Below are positions 56,534-64,000 of a DNA stretch of 64,000 nucleotides, one piece after another. Every line of letters begins with the position of its first letter. The first letter of the stretch is position 1. A program made the position numbers and the translations under genes. Where the stretch lies: positions 1-64,000 of the forward strand of contig CAUJHH010000051.1 of assembly GCA_963204725.1 (NCBI GenBank). Direction: 5' to 3'. The notes under the pieces are model-generated. The model was not told where the DNA came from, did not search any database, and saw only the letters and a list, made by a program, of their open reading frames with translations. This DNA comes from Planctomycetota bacterium. GTDB taxonomy: Bacteria; Planctomycetota; Phycisphaerae; Phycisphaerales; UBA1924.

Positions 56534-57523
56534 TCAGACCTCCTCGCCGTCGAGCGTAGCGGCGCGTGATCGGAAGCGATCGATGATCACCGCTGCGATG
56601 ATGATGTGGCCGGTGATGATCTCCTGGATGTAGTTCGGCCACCCCAGCACGTCGCTTCGATTGGTGAGGAATGACATGAGCAGCACGCCTGCAACCGCGC
56701 CGGCGATGGAGACGCGACCACCGCGGAGCGAGCCGCCTCCGATCACGACCGCGGCGATCATGCGGAGTTCCTCGCCCGATGCGACGGTTGGATCGCCGAC
56801 CGTGAGGCGGGCGAACTGGACGACGCCGGCGATGCCGATGAAGAGGCCGCAGATGGTGTAGGCGAGTGCTCGTGTCTGGCCGACGGGGATTCCGCAGCGA
56901 CGCGCGGCCTCGGCGTTCGAGCCGACAGCGACGAATCGACGGCCGAGCACCGTTCGCGACAGAACGAGCGCGACAACGGCGGCAAGGGCGAGCCATCCGA
57001 ATGCGGCGGGTGCGAGCTGCCACCACGGACCGCCGTGGCGGACACGAACCAACGCGCCGAGCCCGCCATCGGTCGTGGGAACGACCGTTGTGCTGCCCGA
57101 GACCCACTTGGCGACACCCCGCCAGAAGCCCATGGCCCCAAGCGTGACGATGAACGCGGGGAGACGAAGCGCCGACGTGAGCAGGCCGGTATAGGAGCCC
57201 GCCAGCGCGCCGATCGCGATGGCGCACCCAGCGGCGAGCGAGCCGCTCATTCCCTCTTTGAGAGCGATGGCGGTGACGACGCAGGAGAGCGCGACCACTG
57301 AGCCGACGGCGAGATCGATGCCGCCCGTGACGATGACGATGGCGACGCCGAGTGCGCCGATTCCGGTGATGGACGACTGGAGGGTGATGTTGCGGATATC
57401 GGCGCTGGTGATCGGGTGGTCCGGTGACAGGATCGCGAACGCGAGCACCACCGCACCGAGCCCGAGCACGGGCCCGAGAACGCGGAGCGGAGCGAGCACT
57501 CGATGTCGGCCGGCGGGGGTCAT
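56534..57523 (-). CDS. CUT2 sugar ABC transporter permease, second system
   Basis: A 329-aa membrane permease of the RbsC type with about eight to ten helices. Segments include IVTGGIDLAVGSVVALSCVV (about residues 64-83), PAFIVTLGAMGFWRGVAKWV and the ATPase-contact loop GRRFVAVGSNAEAARRCGI. The start ATG 57523 overlaps the binding-protein stop by four bases (ATGA), and fkp follows three bases after its stop. No ATPase gene is in this operon, so another transporter must supply it; the complete system at 39.9-43.7 kb is one candidate. Context suggests L-fucose as substrate. Confidence 0.92.
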   Translation of the reverse strand: MTPAGRHRVLAPLRVLGPVLGLGAVVLAFAILSPDHPITSADIRNITLQSSITGIGALGVAIVIVTGGIDLAVGSVVALSCVVTAIALKEGMSGSLAAGCAIAIGALAGSYTGLLTSALRLPAFIVTLGAMGFWRGVAKWVSGSTTVVPTTDGGLGALVRVRHGGPWWQLAPAAFGWLALAAVVALVLSRTVLGRRFVAVGSNAEAARRCGIPVGQTRALAYTICGLFIGIAGVVQFARLTVGDPTVASGEELRMIAAVVIGGGSLRGGRVSIAGAVAGVLLMSFLTNRSDVLGWPNYIQEIITGHIIIAAVIIDRFRSRAATLDGEEV

Positions 57524-58587
57524 GGAGTTCCGGTCGACGAGTTCGGAGATGCGGCGGGGCGCAGGATGTCCGTGATCTCCGCGGTGTCGACGTTCTCGAG
57601 CGTGACGATCGCGACGCCGGTATCGATCACCGGCTCGACGGCCTTGCCCTTGATATGGTCGACGGCAGCGCGGAGCGCGAGCCCGCCCATTCGAGCGGGA
57701 TTCTGCACAACGAATGCCTGCATCTCTCCCTTGCGGAGCGCGTCGATGAAGGCATCGCTGGAGTCGAAGCCGACGAACTTCGCCTTGCCGGCCAGGCCTC
57801 GCGAGCGAAGGGCAAGGAGCATCCCGAATGTGGAGGACTCGTTCGAGCAGAAGACACCCGCGATGTCCGGGTTTGCATTGAGCAGGTTCTCAGCGGCTTC
57901 TTGCGCGGTGGCGCGGGTCGGGCCGGCGTATCGCCGAGGATCGATCAGCGTGATGCCGGGGTGGGAGGAGATTGACTCGATGAATCCCTGTTCACGGAGA
58001 AGGGTGCTGGCCGAGCCCTCGGCGTAGCGAAGCAGAAGGACTTTGCCTCCATCCGGCATCGCTCCAGCAAGCGCCGAGCCAGCGAGGCGTCCGCCCTCCT
58101 TGTTGTCTGTCGCGACGAACGAGACGAACTCCTTGCCCGGCGTCGCGAGCGCGGGGTCGAGCCCTGAGTCGAAGATCACGACTGGGATGCCGGCGTCCCT
58201 TGCTTCTCTGACCGGGCCGACCAGGGCGCGATCGTCGAGCGGCGCAAGCACGATCGCGTCGTAGCGACCGGACCCGATGAGATTCTGGACCAGCGAGATC
58301 TGCTGGGCGCGGTCGTCTTCCCTTTCCGGGCCTCGGAACGTCATCTCGACATGGAGATCCGACGCGGCGTGGGCGGCGCCCGCCTGCACCGTGCGCCAGA
58401 ACTCGTGCGTGGTGCCCTTGGGCACGACGGCGATGCGAAGTGGGCGATCGGGCGAGGTCTGGGTTGATGCTGCGGCTTCCGGCGCTTCCGGTTGTCCTCG
58501 ATCGCAGGAAAGAAGCGTTGACGCAAGCAACATCAGGGCGGCGATGCGCCGGGCCCGGGCGTGGTGCGATCGGGCGGTTGTGATCAC
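57520..58587 (-). CDS. CUT2 sugar ABC transporter, substrate-binding lipoprotein, second system
   Basis: A 355-aa binding lipoprotein. The start GTG 58587 is chosen because GGAGG lies seven bases upstream; a frame opening at 58656 lacks this. The lipobox is LLSC in ALMLLASTLLSCDRGQ. The PBP1 fold follows: IAVVPKGTTHEFWRTVQAG, QNLIGSGRYDAIVLAPLDDR, DAGIPVVIFDSGLDP, FVSFVATDNKEGGRLAGSA and DIAGVFCSNESSTFGMLLAL. It heads the operon with permease, fkp and methyltransferase. The 67-base gap to the divergent mutarotase gene should hold both promoters and probably an operator. Confidence 0.92.
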   Translation of the reverse strand: MITTARSHHARARRIAALMLLASTLLSCDRGQPEAPEAAASTQTSPDRPLRIAVVPKGTTHEFWRTVQAGAAHAASDLHVEMTFRGPEREDDRAQQISLVQNLIGSGRYDAIVLAPLDDRALVGPVREARDAGIPVVIFDSGLDPALATPGKEFVSFVATDNKEGGRLAGSALAGAMPDGGKVLLLRYAEGSASTLLREQGFIESISSHPGITLIDPRRYAGPTRATAQEAAENLLNANPDIAGVFCSNESSTFGMLLALRSRGLAGKAKFVGFDSSDAFIDALRKGEMQAFVVQNPARMGGLALRAAVDHIKGKAVEPVIDTGVAIVTLENVDTAEITDILRPAASPNSSTGTP

Positions 58588-58654
58588 GCGAGGGCCTCCG
58601 GTCTCGGAACGCTGCCGAGGAATCGAGTATAACGGACGAGATCGGAGCACGACC

Positions 58655-59017
58655 ATGCCGACCTATGCCCAGGCGATCGATCTTGTCGACGACCCCGAGT
58701 TGATTGCGGCGTACGAGGAGCACCATCGACGCGTATGGCCGGAGGTGCTCGCGGGGCTGCGGGCGATCGGGATCGTGGAGATGCGGATCTATCGGCTTGG
58801 AAGCCGCCTGTTCATGGTGTACGAGGCGCGGGATGGATTTGACCCGGCTCGCGATTATCAGGGTTACACGGACGATCCCAGGTGTCGGGCTTGGGACGAG
58901 TTGATGCGGAGGTACCAGCGGCCCGCTCCGGGGGCAAAGGCGGGCGAGTGGTGGTGTCGGATGGGTCTGGTGTTCGGCTTCGGAGGCACTGGCCCGGCTC
59001 AGCGGCCTTCGGAATAG
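58655..59017 (+). CDS. Sugar mutarotase of the L-rhamnose mutarotase (RhaM) family
   Basis: A 120-aa protein starting at ATG 58655 with GGAGC upstream. It has EEHHRRVWPEVLAGLRAIGI (about residues 25-44), EMRIYRLGSRLFMVYEARDG and the Trp-rich end GEWWCRMGLVFGF. The family converts the alpha and beta forms of L-sugars such as L-rhamnose or L-fucose, so kinases and isomerases get the right form. Position next to the fkp/transporter operon points to L-fucose. It is divergent from that operon and convergent with the peptidase gene, overlapping it by 19 bases. Confidence 0.85.
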   Translation: MPTYAQAIDLVDDPELIAAYEEHHRRVWPEVLAGLRAIGIVEMRIYRLGSRLFMVYEARDGFDPARDYQGYTDDPRCRAWDELMRRYQRPAPGAKAGEWWCRMGLVFGFGGTGPAQRPSE

Positions 59018-60432
59018 AGCTGGAGGAAATCGAGAAAGTCCAGGATGTCGATATCGCCATCGGCGTTGATATCGCAGCGGGCGTCGCGAGCGTCAAAGTC
59101 CGAGATGAAGTCCAGCACATCGAGCACGTCGTGGATGCAGTCGCGATTCCAATCGGCGACAAACTGGAACCGCTCGATCATGGTCTCGGCCTGGTAGAGC
59201 GTTGCCGGGAGCGTCTCCTGGGCGCTGAGGATGATGTCGCTCGGCGGTGGCGCGAAGCCGCCGCCACGGAGCTCGTACGACATCGAGAGCACACCGAACA
59301 CTCCGTAGAGCCAGTCGACGCTGCTGCCGGCGACGGGGTAGATCCGCGTGTAGATGGGGCCGGGAAGGAAGTTGCGGCCATGGACGGCGCGGATGAGCAG
59401 CGACATCTCGATTCCGATCTGGTTCCACTCCGGCTGGTGCTGGATCGGGGAGGGCGACCATCCCCACGACCAGAGGATGAGTTGCCCGTATGAATGGATA
59501 TCGTTGTGAGCCTTGATCTGCGGATGTGCGAGAACGAAGTCTCGCATGCGTTGGGTTTCGGGCTCGGAGAACGGCCCGGTGCCCCAGTAGACATCGCTCG
59601 ATCCGGAGGAACTGCCGCCCGTTCCGCCTGGGAGCGACACGCCCCACTGGTATCCCCAGTTCCGATTGAGATCGACGCCCGTTGTACCATCGCCGTTCGG
59701 ACGCAGGTTCTTCCGCCAGAATCGCTGCGTGGTCCATGTGAACTCGTAGCCATCCGGGTTCACGACCGGAATGATGTAGAACTCGGCGTTGTCAACGAGC
59801 GAGCGGATGTAGGCATCGGACTCGTATCCGCGAATCAGTTGATCGGCGACGTACACATTTGTCATCACCGTGATCCACTCGCGGGCGTGCTGCACGCTAT
59901 TGAGCAGGATGGCTGGCTTGCAGCGACCGAGGTCGACCTTGTCGTTCGAGATGCGAAGCCCGCGGATCGGTCGGCCCTCGAGTGAATTCCCGAGGTTGAT
60001 CTCGGTTGCGAGGTCCGGGCGCAGTGCGGCGAGTTCCGACATGTACGTCTCGACGGCAGCCAGATCCTTGTAGTCGTCGAACCATGAGGCGTCACGCGGC
60101 TGGGGCCCGCTCAAGCGGGCTCGCTCCGCGTCCACGATCACCTGGAGGTCCTCAATGACTACGACGTGCGGGATGCCAGCGCCGACGAACGCCTCGTAGC
60201 GGTCGGGCGGCACAAGGAACTCGTTGGGCCGGTCGAGCGAGATCTCGCAACCGAACGCGTCGATCCCGAGCGTCTCCAGCGTGCGAAGGTCTCGCAGATC
60301 GCGGAGCGAGACGCTGACCACACGATGGCCGTCGTACCGCACCACTCGAGCGCCGGGCGCGGCGTTGGGTTGCGCGCCGGCGAACAGGGCGAGGCAGGCG
60401 GCAACGATCGCGACGATTGTGTGGCGCAGCAT
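58999..60432 (-). CDS. Secreted M14 zinc carboxypeptidase with dockerin-like tail
   Basis: A 477-aa exported peptidase; start ATG 60432 follows GGAGGAG. The signal peptide is MLRHTIVAIVAACLALFAGAQ. The M14 zinc and catalytic residues are all present: zinc ligands in NSVQHAREW (HxxE), the substrate-binding Arg/Asn-Arg in TGVDLNRNWGYQW, the zinc His in AHNDIHSYGQLILW, and the catalytic Glu in SMSYELRGGG, with NPDGYEFTW between. An N-terminal prodomain (about 30-110) is visible. The tail has two EF-hand-like repeats (ADWNRDCIHDVLDVLDFISD and NADGDIDILDFLDFLQLYS), but the usual PTPCG linker and final Cys are missing. It ends overlapping the mutarotase gene. Confidence 0.9.
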   Translation of the reverse strand: MLRHTIVAIVAACLALFAGAQPNAAPGARVVRYDGHRVVSVSLRDLRDLRTLETLGIDAFGCEISLDRPNEFLVPPDRYEAFVGAGIPHVVVIEDLQVIVDAERARLSGPQPRDASWFDDYKDLAAVETYMSELAALRPDLATEINLGNSLEGRPIRGLRISNDKVDLGRCKPAILLNSVQHAREWITVMTNVYVADQLIRGYESDAYIRSLVDNAEFYIIPVVNPDGYEFTWTTQRFWRKNLRPNGDGTTGVDLNRNWGYQWGVSLPGGTGGSSSGSSDVYWGTGPFSEPETQRMRDFVLAHPQIKAHNDIHSYGQLILWSWGWSPSPIQHQPEWNQIGIEMSLLIRAVHGRNFLPGPIYTRIYPVAGSSVDWLYGVFGVLSMSYELRGGGFAPPPSDIILSAQETLPATLYQAETMIERFQFVADWNRDCIHDVLDVLDFISDFDARDARCDINADGDIDILDFLDFLQLYSEGR

Positions 60433-60529
60433 GCGAACTCCTCCGGGCACAAGGCCCGATCCGGAGAGTGTCGCAGAATCCGCCCTTGATGTCCAGCCAA
60501 AGCGTCTGGTTTGCGGCATGTTCGATGCG

Positions 60530-62122
60530 TCAGCGAGCGACCTCGATCGCCCGCGTCTCGCGAAGAACGGTGACCTTGACCTCACCGGGGAAGGTCATCT
60601 CGTCGCTGACGCGTTTGGCGATCTGATGGGCGATGAGGAACGCCTCATCGTCGCCGACCTTGGAGGCGTCGAGCATCACCCGCACCTCGCGCCCGGCCTG
60701 GATCGCGTAGGCCTCGGTCACGCCCTTGAATCCCATCGCGATGTCCTGGAGTTGGGTGAGGCGTTGGACATACCGCTCCATGCTCTCGCGACGTGCGCCG
60801 GGACGGGCCGAGGAAACGGCGTCGGCCGCCATGATGATGGGGGTGTAAAAGGACGTCGATGGGATATCGCCGTGGTGTCCGCCGATGACGTTGAGCACCG
60901 GCTCTTTTTCGCCATACTGCTTGGCGAAATCCATTCCGATCTTGGGATGGCCGCCCTCCATCTCGTGGTCCATCGCCTTCCCGATGTCGTGAAGGAAGCC
61001 GCATCGACGCGCGAGCGCGCCGTCGAGCCCGAGTTGCTCGGCGATGATCTGGGAGAGGAACGCCACTTCCACCGAGTGGCGGAGTACGTTCTGGCCGTAC
61101 GAAGTGCGGTAGTGCATCTTGCCCATCGCTTCGACGATCTTCGGGTTGAGCCCCCGGAGGTTCGTCTCCACAACGGCGTCCTTGCCGTACTTCATGATGC
61201 TCTCGTTGATCTCCTTCTTGACCTTCTCGATAATCTCCTCGATCCGGGCTGGGTGCATTCGCCCGTCGGCGATGAGCCGCTCGAGTGACTCGACGGCGAT
61301 CGCCTGACGCACCTTGTCGAAGCACGACACCACGATCACGCCGGGTGTGTCGTCAACGATGATGTTCACGCCTGCGGCCTGCTCGAACGCGCGGATGTTT
61401 CGGCCCTCGCGCCCGATGATCCGGCCCTTCATGTCATCGGACGGAATGGCGACCGTTCGCACCGTCGACTCGGAGGTGTGCTCCGTGGCGTAGCGCTGGA
61501 TTGCCATCAGGGTGATTTCACGGGCCTCTTTGGCCGCGTCTTCTTCTGCTTGTTCGGCGATCTTTCGCGTCAGCTTGGCCACGTCCTGCCGGCAATCGGC
61601 CTCGACGCGCTGGAGGAGTTCCTCCTTGGCCTGTTCACGGCTCAACTCGGCGACCTGGTGCAGTTTCTGCGTCTGCTGCTCGACCAGCGCGGTGACCTGC
61701 GTCTCCTTGGCCTGCAGCCGCTCGTCGCGAGACTTCAGCGAATCGGCCTGTTTCGAGAGCGTGCTCTCCCGCTGCGAGAGCGTCTCTTCTTTTCTGTCGA
61801 TCAGATCCTCTCGCTTGGCCAGACGACGCTCGGTCTCCCGGAGCTCGGCGCGGACCGACTCCGCCTCCTTCTCGAAATGCGACTTGCGGGTGAGCGCCTG
61901 GCTTTCGGCCTCGAGGCGCACGGTCTCCGCCTGCGTCTTGGCGTCGGAGGCGGCCCGCTCCACGATCTGGGCGGCCTCGGCCTTTGCGCGGACGAGTGAC
62001 TTCCCCGCGAAGGACTGGCAGAGCAGGTACCCGACGAGAACACCGGCGACGATGCCTCCGATGGCACCAAGCACGACGTGCGTGACGCCGATTTCAGCGA
62101 GCAAGAGCGTGGGAGAGAGCAT
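60530..62122 (-). CDS. rny: Ribonuclease Y
   Basis: A 530-aa membrane-anchored endoribonuclease that starts mRNA decay. The start ATG 62122 has AAAGGA upstream. It has an N-terminal membrane helix (HVVLGAIGGIVAGVLVGYLL, about residues 14-33). A long coiled coil follows (about 40-210), then a KH RNA-binding domain (GRIIGREGRNIRAFEQAAGV, about 225-245) and an HD hydrolase domain (RHSVEVAFLSQIIAEQL, RCGFLHDIGKAMDHEMEG, about 345-390) with metal-binding His and Asp. All features agree with Rny. It is probably transcribed alone or with the peptidase gene 97 bases downstream. Confidence 0.96.
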   Translation of the reverse strand: MLSPTLLLAEIGVTHVVLGAIGGIVAGVLVGYLLCQSFAGKSLVRAKAEAAQIVERAASDAKTQAETVRLEAESQALTRKSHFEKEAESVRAELRETERRLAKREDLIDRKEETLSQRESTLSKQADSLKSRDERLQAKETQVTALVEQQTQKLHQVAELSREQAKEELLQRVEADCRQDVAKLTRKIAEQAEEDAAKEAREITLMAIQRYATEHTSESTVRTVAIPSDDMKGRIIGREGRNIRAFEQAAGVNIIVDDTPGVIVVSCFDKVRQAIAVESLERLIADGRMHPARIEEIIEKVKKEINESIMKYGKDAVVETNLRGLNPKIVEAMGKMHYRTSYGQNVLRHSVEVAFLSQIIAEQLGLDGALARRCGFLHDIGKAMDHEMEGGHPKIGMDFAKQYGEKEPVLNVIGGHHGDIPSTSFYTPIIMAADAVSSARPGARRESMERYVQRLTQLQDIAMGFKGVTEAYAIQAGREVRVMLDASKVGDDEAFLIAHQIAKRVSDEMTFPGEVKVTVLRETRAIEVAR

Positions 62123-62531
62123 TGGACCCGTCCTTTCGTTGGGAGCGTGACGCTCCCGAACGATCAAGACCGCTGTGCAATGCCGCGTGCTGTGTCTCCC
62201 GGGCGGGCGTGGTGTCCTCTGACATCACGCGATTAGACGCTGACTCACGAACCTCCCTCGCGCAACGGTTTGCACCGCTCGTTTTCTCCCCTAAACCCCA
62301 TCAGGCCTTCGTGATCGAACATCCCTGCACACACGCCTTGACACGCGTCCAAGCGCGTCCGGATCGTCCGTGGGCTCGAATGGGACGGATTGCCGTCGGC
62401 ATCCAATCGCCACGAACGGAGACTCAGTCAATCGGCATCCCGGCACAGCGGCCGGTTTGGCTACACCGCCCGGGAACATCCCCGGACCCGCCACAGTGTA
62501 TGTGATTCGTTGCCGGGTTTACAAGCGACCC
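62123..62531. other. Intergenic region upstream of rny
   Basis: About 410 bases between rny and the PilZ gene (both minus strand), so it is the 5' region of rny and the 3' region of the PilZ gene. I see no coding frame with good codon use. The sequence CCGGGAACATCCCCGG near 62471 forms a small hairpin that might mark the end of the PilZ transcript. RNase Y genes can be autoregulated through leader RNA, but nothing specific is visible here. Confidence 0.35.
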
Positions 62532-63395
62532 TCAGGCCGCCTCGCGTCGATCGGGCCGATTGGCTGCCGCGACGGCTCCGACATACCGAGCGATTTGTTC
62601 GACGACGAACTCGCGATGACCCTGACTAAACCCAAACTCAAAGGCGATGCCCGCGTAGACCTGTCCGGAACTGTCTGAATGGGTGTGCGCAAGCTTGGCA
62701 ACGAGCCCAAACGGCGCCGCCAGTTCCGGACGCAGGTCGATCCGAAGCCAGTAGTACTTGGTGTGATCTAGCGAGCCGGAGTCGTTGCGATCGATGAGCA
62801 AGCCCGCTCCGCCGCCGCCGAGATTCGCCAGATGGCCAACGAATCGCGGCCCGACCTCGGGCAGAATCGAGTCGACGCCGACGGCCCCCGGGGATTGGCC
62901 ACGTGCCTCGAGTTCGTGTACAGCGGCCCGATCCCCAACTTCTGCGGCGATTGCGCTCGCAGGGTCGAGCAGGGGCCAGACTTCGACCTGGGGAAGCTCG
63001 ACGCTACCGAGTGGCACGCGATAGAACGATCGACGCGAGCATCGCTCGACGTGATCGGGCATCGCAAGCCGCATCAGACTTGAACCACGGCTGATACCCG
63101 TTGCGGGCCCGAGGTACTCGGTACGGAACATCCACCGGTTCTGTCCAATGGTCATCGCACCGATCAGCCCGGTCCCGATCGGCAGGTCCACGCTCTTGTT
63201 GAGGGACGTGGGATGCTCGGAGACAATCTCTCGATCGGTCATGGATGCGAGGCGCACGCGCCAGACGAGATCGTTGCGTGGCTGGTCCTCGATGGCATCG
63301 CCCCGGTCGATCGAGAGCTCGATGCCTCCGCCACGCTGAGCGATCTCAGCGAGGCACTCTTTCCAGCGTTCTGTGCGTGAGCGATTGGCTGGCAC
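62532..63395 (-). CDS. PilZ-domain (YcgR-like) protein, probable c-di-GMP effector
   Basis: A 287-aa protein. The start is GTG 63395, since GAGGA lies six bases upstream; an upstream GTG at 63467 has none. A YcgR-type N-terminal domain (about 1-115: DREIVSEHPTSLNKSVDLPI, GTGLIGAMTIGQNRWMFRTE) leads into PilZ. The c-di-GMP arginine motif is RCSRRSFYRVPL (about 117-128). The second motif, normally (D/N)xSxxG, reads NLGGGGAG, so the Ser is Gly. Binding may be weakened. The end (YAGIAFEFGFSQGHREFVVEQ) is normal PilZ. It may link c-di-GMP to surface or motility functions. Confidence 0.75.
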   Translation of the reverse strand: MPANRSRTERWKECLAEIAQRGGGIELSIDRGDAIEDQPRNDLVWRVRLASMTDREIVSEHPTSLNKSVDLPIGTGLIGAMTIGQNRWMFRTEYLGPATGISRGSSLMRLAMPDHVERCSRRSFYRVPLGSVELPQVEVWPLLDPASAIAAEVGDRAAVHELEARGQSPGAVGVDSILPEVGPRFVGHLANLGGGGAGLLIDRNDSGSLDHTKYYWLRIDLRPELAAPFGLVAKLAHTHSDSSGQVYAGIAFEFGFSQGHREFVVEQIARYVGAVAAANRPDRREAA

Positions 63396-63501
63396 GGGGA
63401 TTCCTCTCGAGAGTGCCCGATGACGGGGACGCCCAACGCGGGCAGATCGACTCGATCGAGTCCGCACTTGAGCCCGGCATGGAGAATTGGGCCGCGTTCG
63501 A

Positions 63502-64000
63502 TCATCGCTTGCGCGTGCGTCGCATGGGCTGCAGCGTTCGCCGCAACTTCGAGACTCCCCTGGAGCCCTCTCCCGACTCCTCCGGCGTCAACGGGTGCCG
63601 ACCGAACCTCGCCTTGTAGTAGAGTCTTACAAGGGGAGTCAGACGAGGGGCCGACTCGCTCTCACGCTCGACCCGGACCGCGTGCTCCAACGCGCCGAGC
63701 CATACCGGCCTTCCGTGCCCACGGGCCGCGAGAAGGGCCTGCATGTCCGCGAAGAACTCGGCACCGGAGAGCGCGGCTGCCAGATCCGGCCGCGTGCGCT
63801 GCGCCCGCTTGAGCATGCGCAGCAACGCCAGACGGGAGTGGAGCGTGCGGAAGATGATCACCAGGCCAGCGCCGACCATGCCCATCCCTGCGAAGACCAG
63901 CAGCCCGTTTCTCAGCGCGCGGGCGACGAGTGAGAGACCGCCGGAACTCATTCGCAGGTTCATGTCCGCGACCCGATCCTCGACGCTCCGGGAGTTGACC
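63502..64000 (-). CDS. C-terminal part of a membrane protein (DUF4129-like), cut by right edge
   Basis: The coding frame stays open to the right edge, so the gene continues beyond the window; the internal ATG at 63963 is not its start. The visible part has RSVEDRVADMNLRM, a membrane helix (NGLLVFAGMGMVGAGLVIIF), a cytoplasmic helical stretch and LTPLVRLYYKARFGRHPLTP near the end. That block resembles the DUF4129 C-terminal domain found in transglutaminase-like (TgpA-type) membrane proteins. It lies 106 bases upstream of the PilZ gene on the same strand. Confidence 0.6.
   Translation of the reverse strand, partial: VNSRSVEDRVADMNLRMSSGGLSLVARALRNGLLVFAGMGMVGAGLVIIFRTLHSRLALLRMLKRAQRTRPDLAAALSGAEFFADMQALLAARGHGRPVWLGALEHAVRVERESESAPRLTPLVRLYYKARFGRHPLTPEESGEGSRGVSKLRRTLQPMRRTRKR

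Overview
The window looks like a piece of a Planctomycetota chromosome, most likely class Phycisphaerae. It is GC-rich with densely packed genes. Several exported proteins end in a Pro-Gly-Ala-Leu-Ala-Leu helix plus an arginine tail (a PEP-CTERM-like sorting tail). Others end in a duplicated DVLDFLDFLDDFG-type, dockerin-like motif. A short-lived type of prepilin and zinc-ribbon membrane proteins typical of this class are also present. The assignment rests on protein style only; no rRNA is present.

0-13 kb: the tail of a gene cut by the left edge, a tRNA-Val, a membrane pyrophosphatase, a queuosine-precursor-type transporter, recX, a TPR protein, a 3-hydroxyacyl-CoA dehydrogenase and a zinc-ribbon membrane protein broken by a frameshift. 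Next comes a minus-strand block encoding a fasciclin protein, an ECF sigma factor and an RskA-type anti-sigma factor, with a cytochrome b562-like exported protein upstream.

13-31 kb: two PEP-CTERM-like proteins and a cobalamin-dependent acyl-CoA mutase, directly followed by a MntA-HepT toxin-antitoxin pair. A flavin reductase comes next. A nucleotide-metabolism cluster follows (dCTP deaminase, an AT-richer HNH endonuclease, B12-dependent ribonucleotide reductase). Then come a lipoprotein fusing a FlgI-like domain to HEAT-like repeats, and SMC.

31-49 kb: a carbohydrate-use region. It holds GH43, GH13 with dockerin-like tail, GH31, a tandem CBM-esterase protein, a complete CUT2 sugar ABC transporter (ATPase, binding lipoprotein, permease), a prepilin-like protein, a second GH13 enzyme and a large secreted protein with a dockerin-like tail. 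Together these suggest extracellular and periplasmic breakdown of an alpha-glucan with decorations, followed by import.

49-64 kb: an MDR dehydrogenase, a small P-loop kinase and an omega-amidase-like enzyme. Then comes a tightly packed minus-strand operon: sugar-binding lipoprotein, permease, bifunctional fucokinase/GDP-fucose pyrophosphorylase and an orphan adenine DNA methyltransferase. A sugar mutarotase is divergent from it. This reads as an L-fucose-type import and salvage unit that lacks its own transporter ATPase and carries a DNA methyltransferase. The window ends with an M14 carboxypeptidase with a dockerin-like tail, ribonuclease Y, a PilZ protein and a gene cut by the right edge.

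The most interesting items are the fucose operon with its embedded methyltransferase, the FlgI-HEAT lipoprotein, the acyl-CoA mutase with a changed substrate-binding residue, the half-dead tandem esterase, the fasciclin/SigK/RskA-like arrangement and the HNH gene between dcd and nrdJ. Two apparent one-base losses (near 9055 and 43682) suggest either decay or assembly errors.
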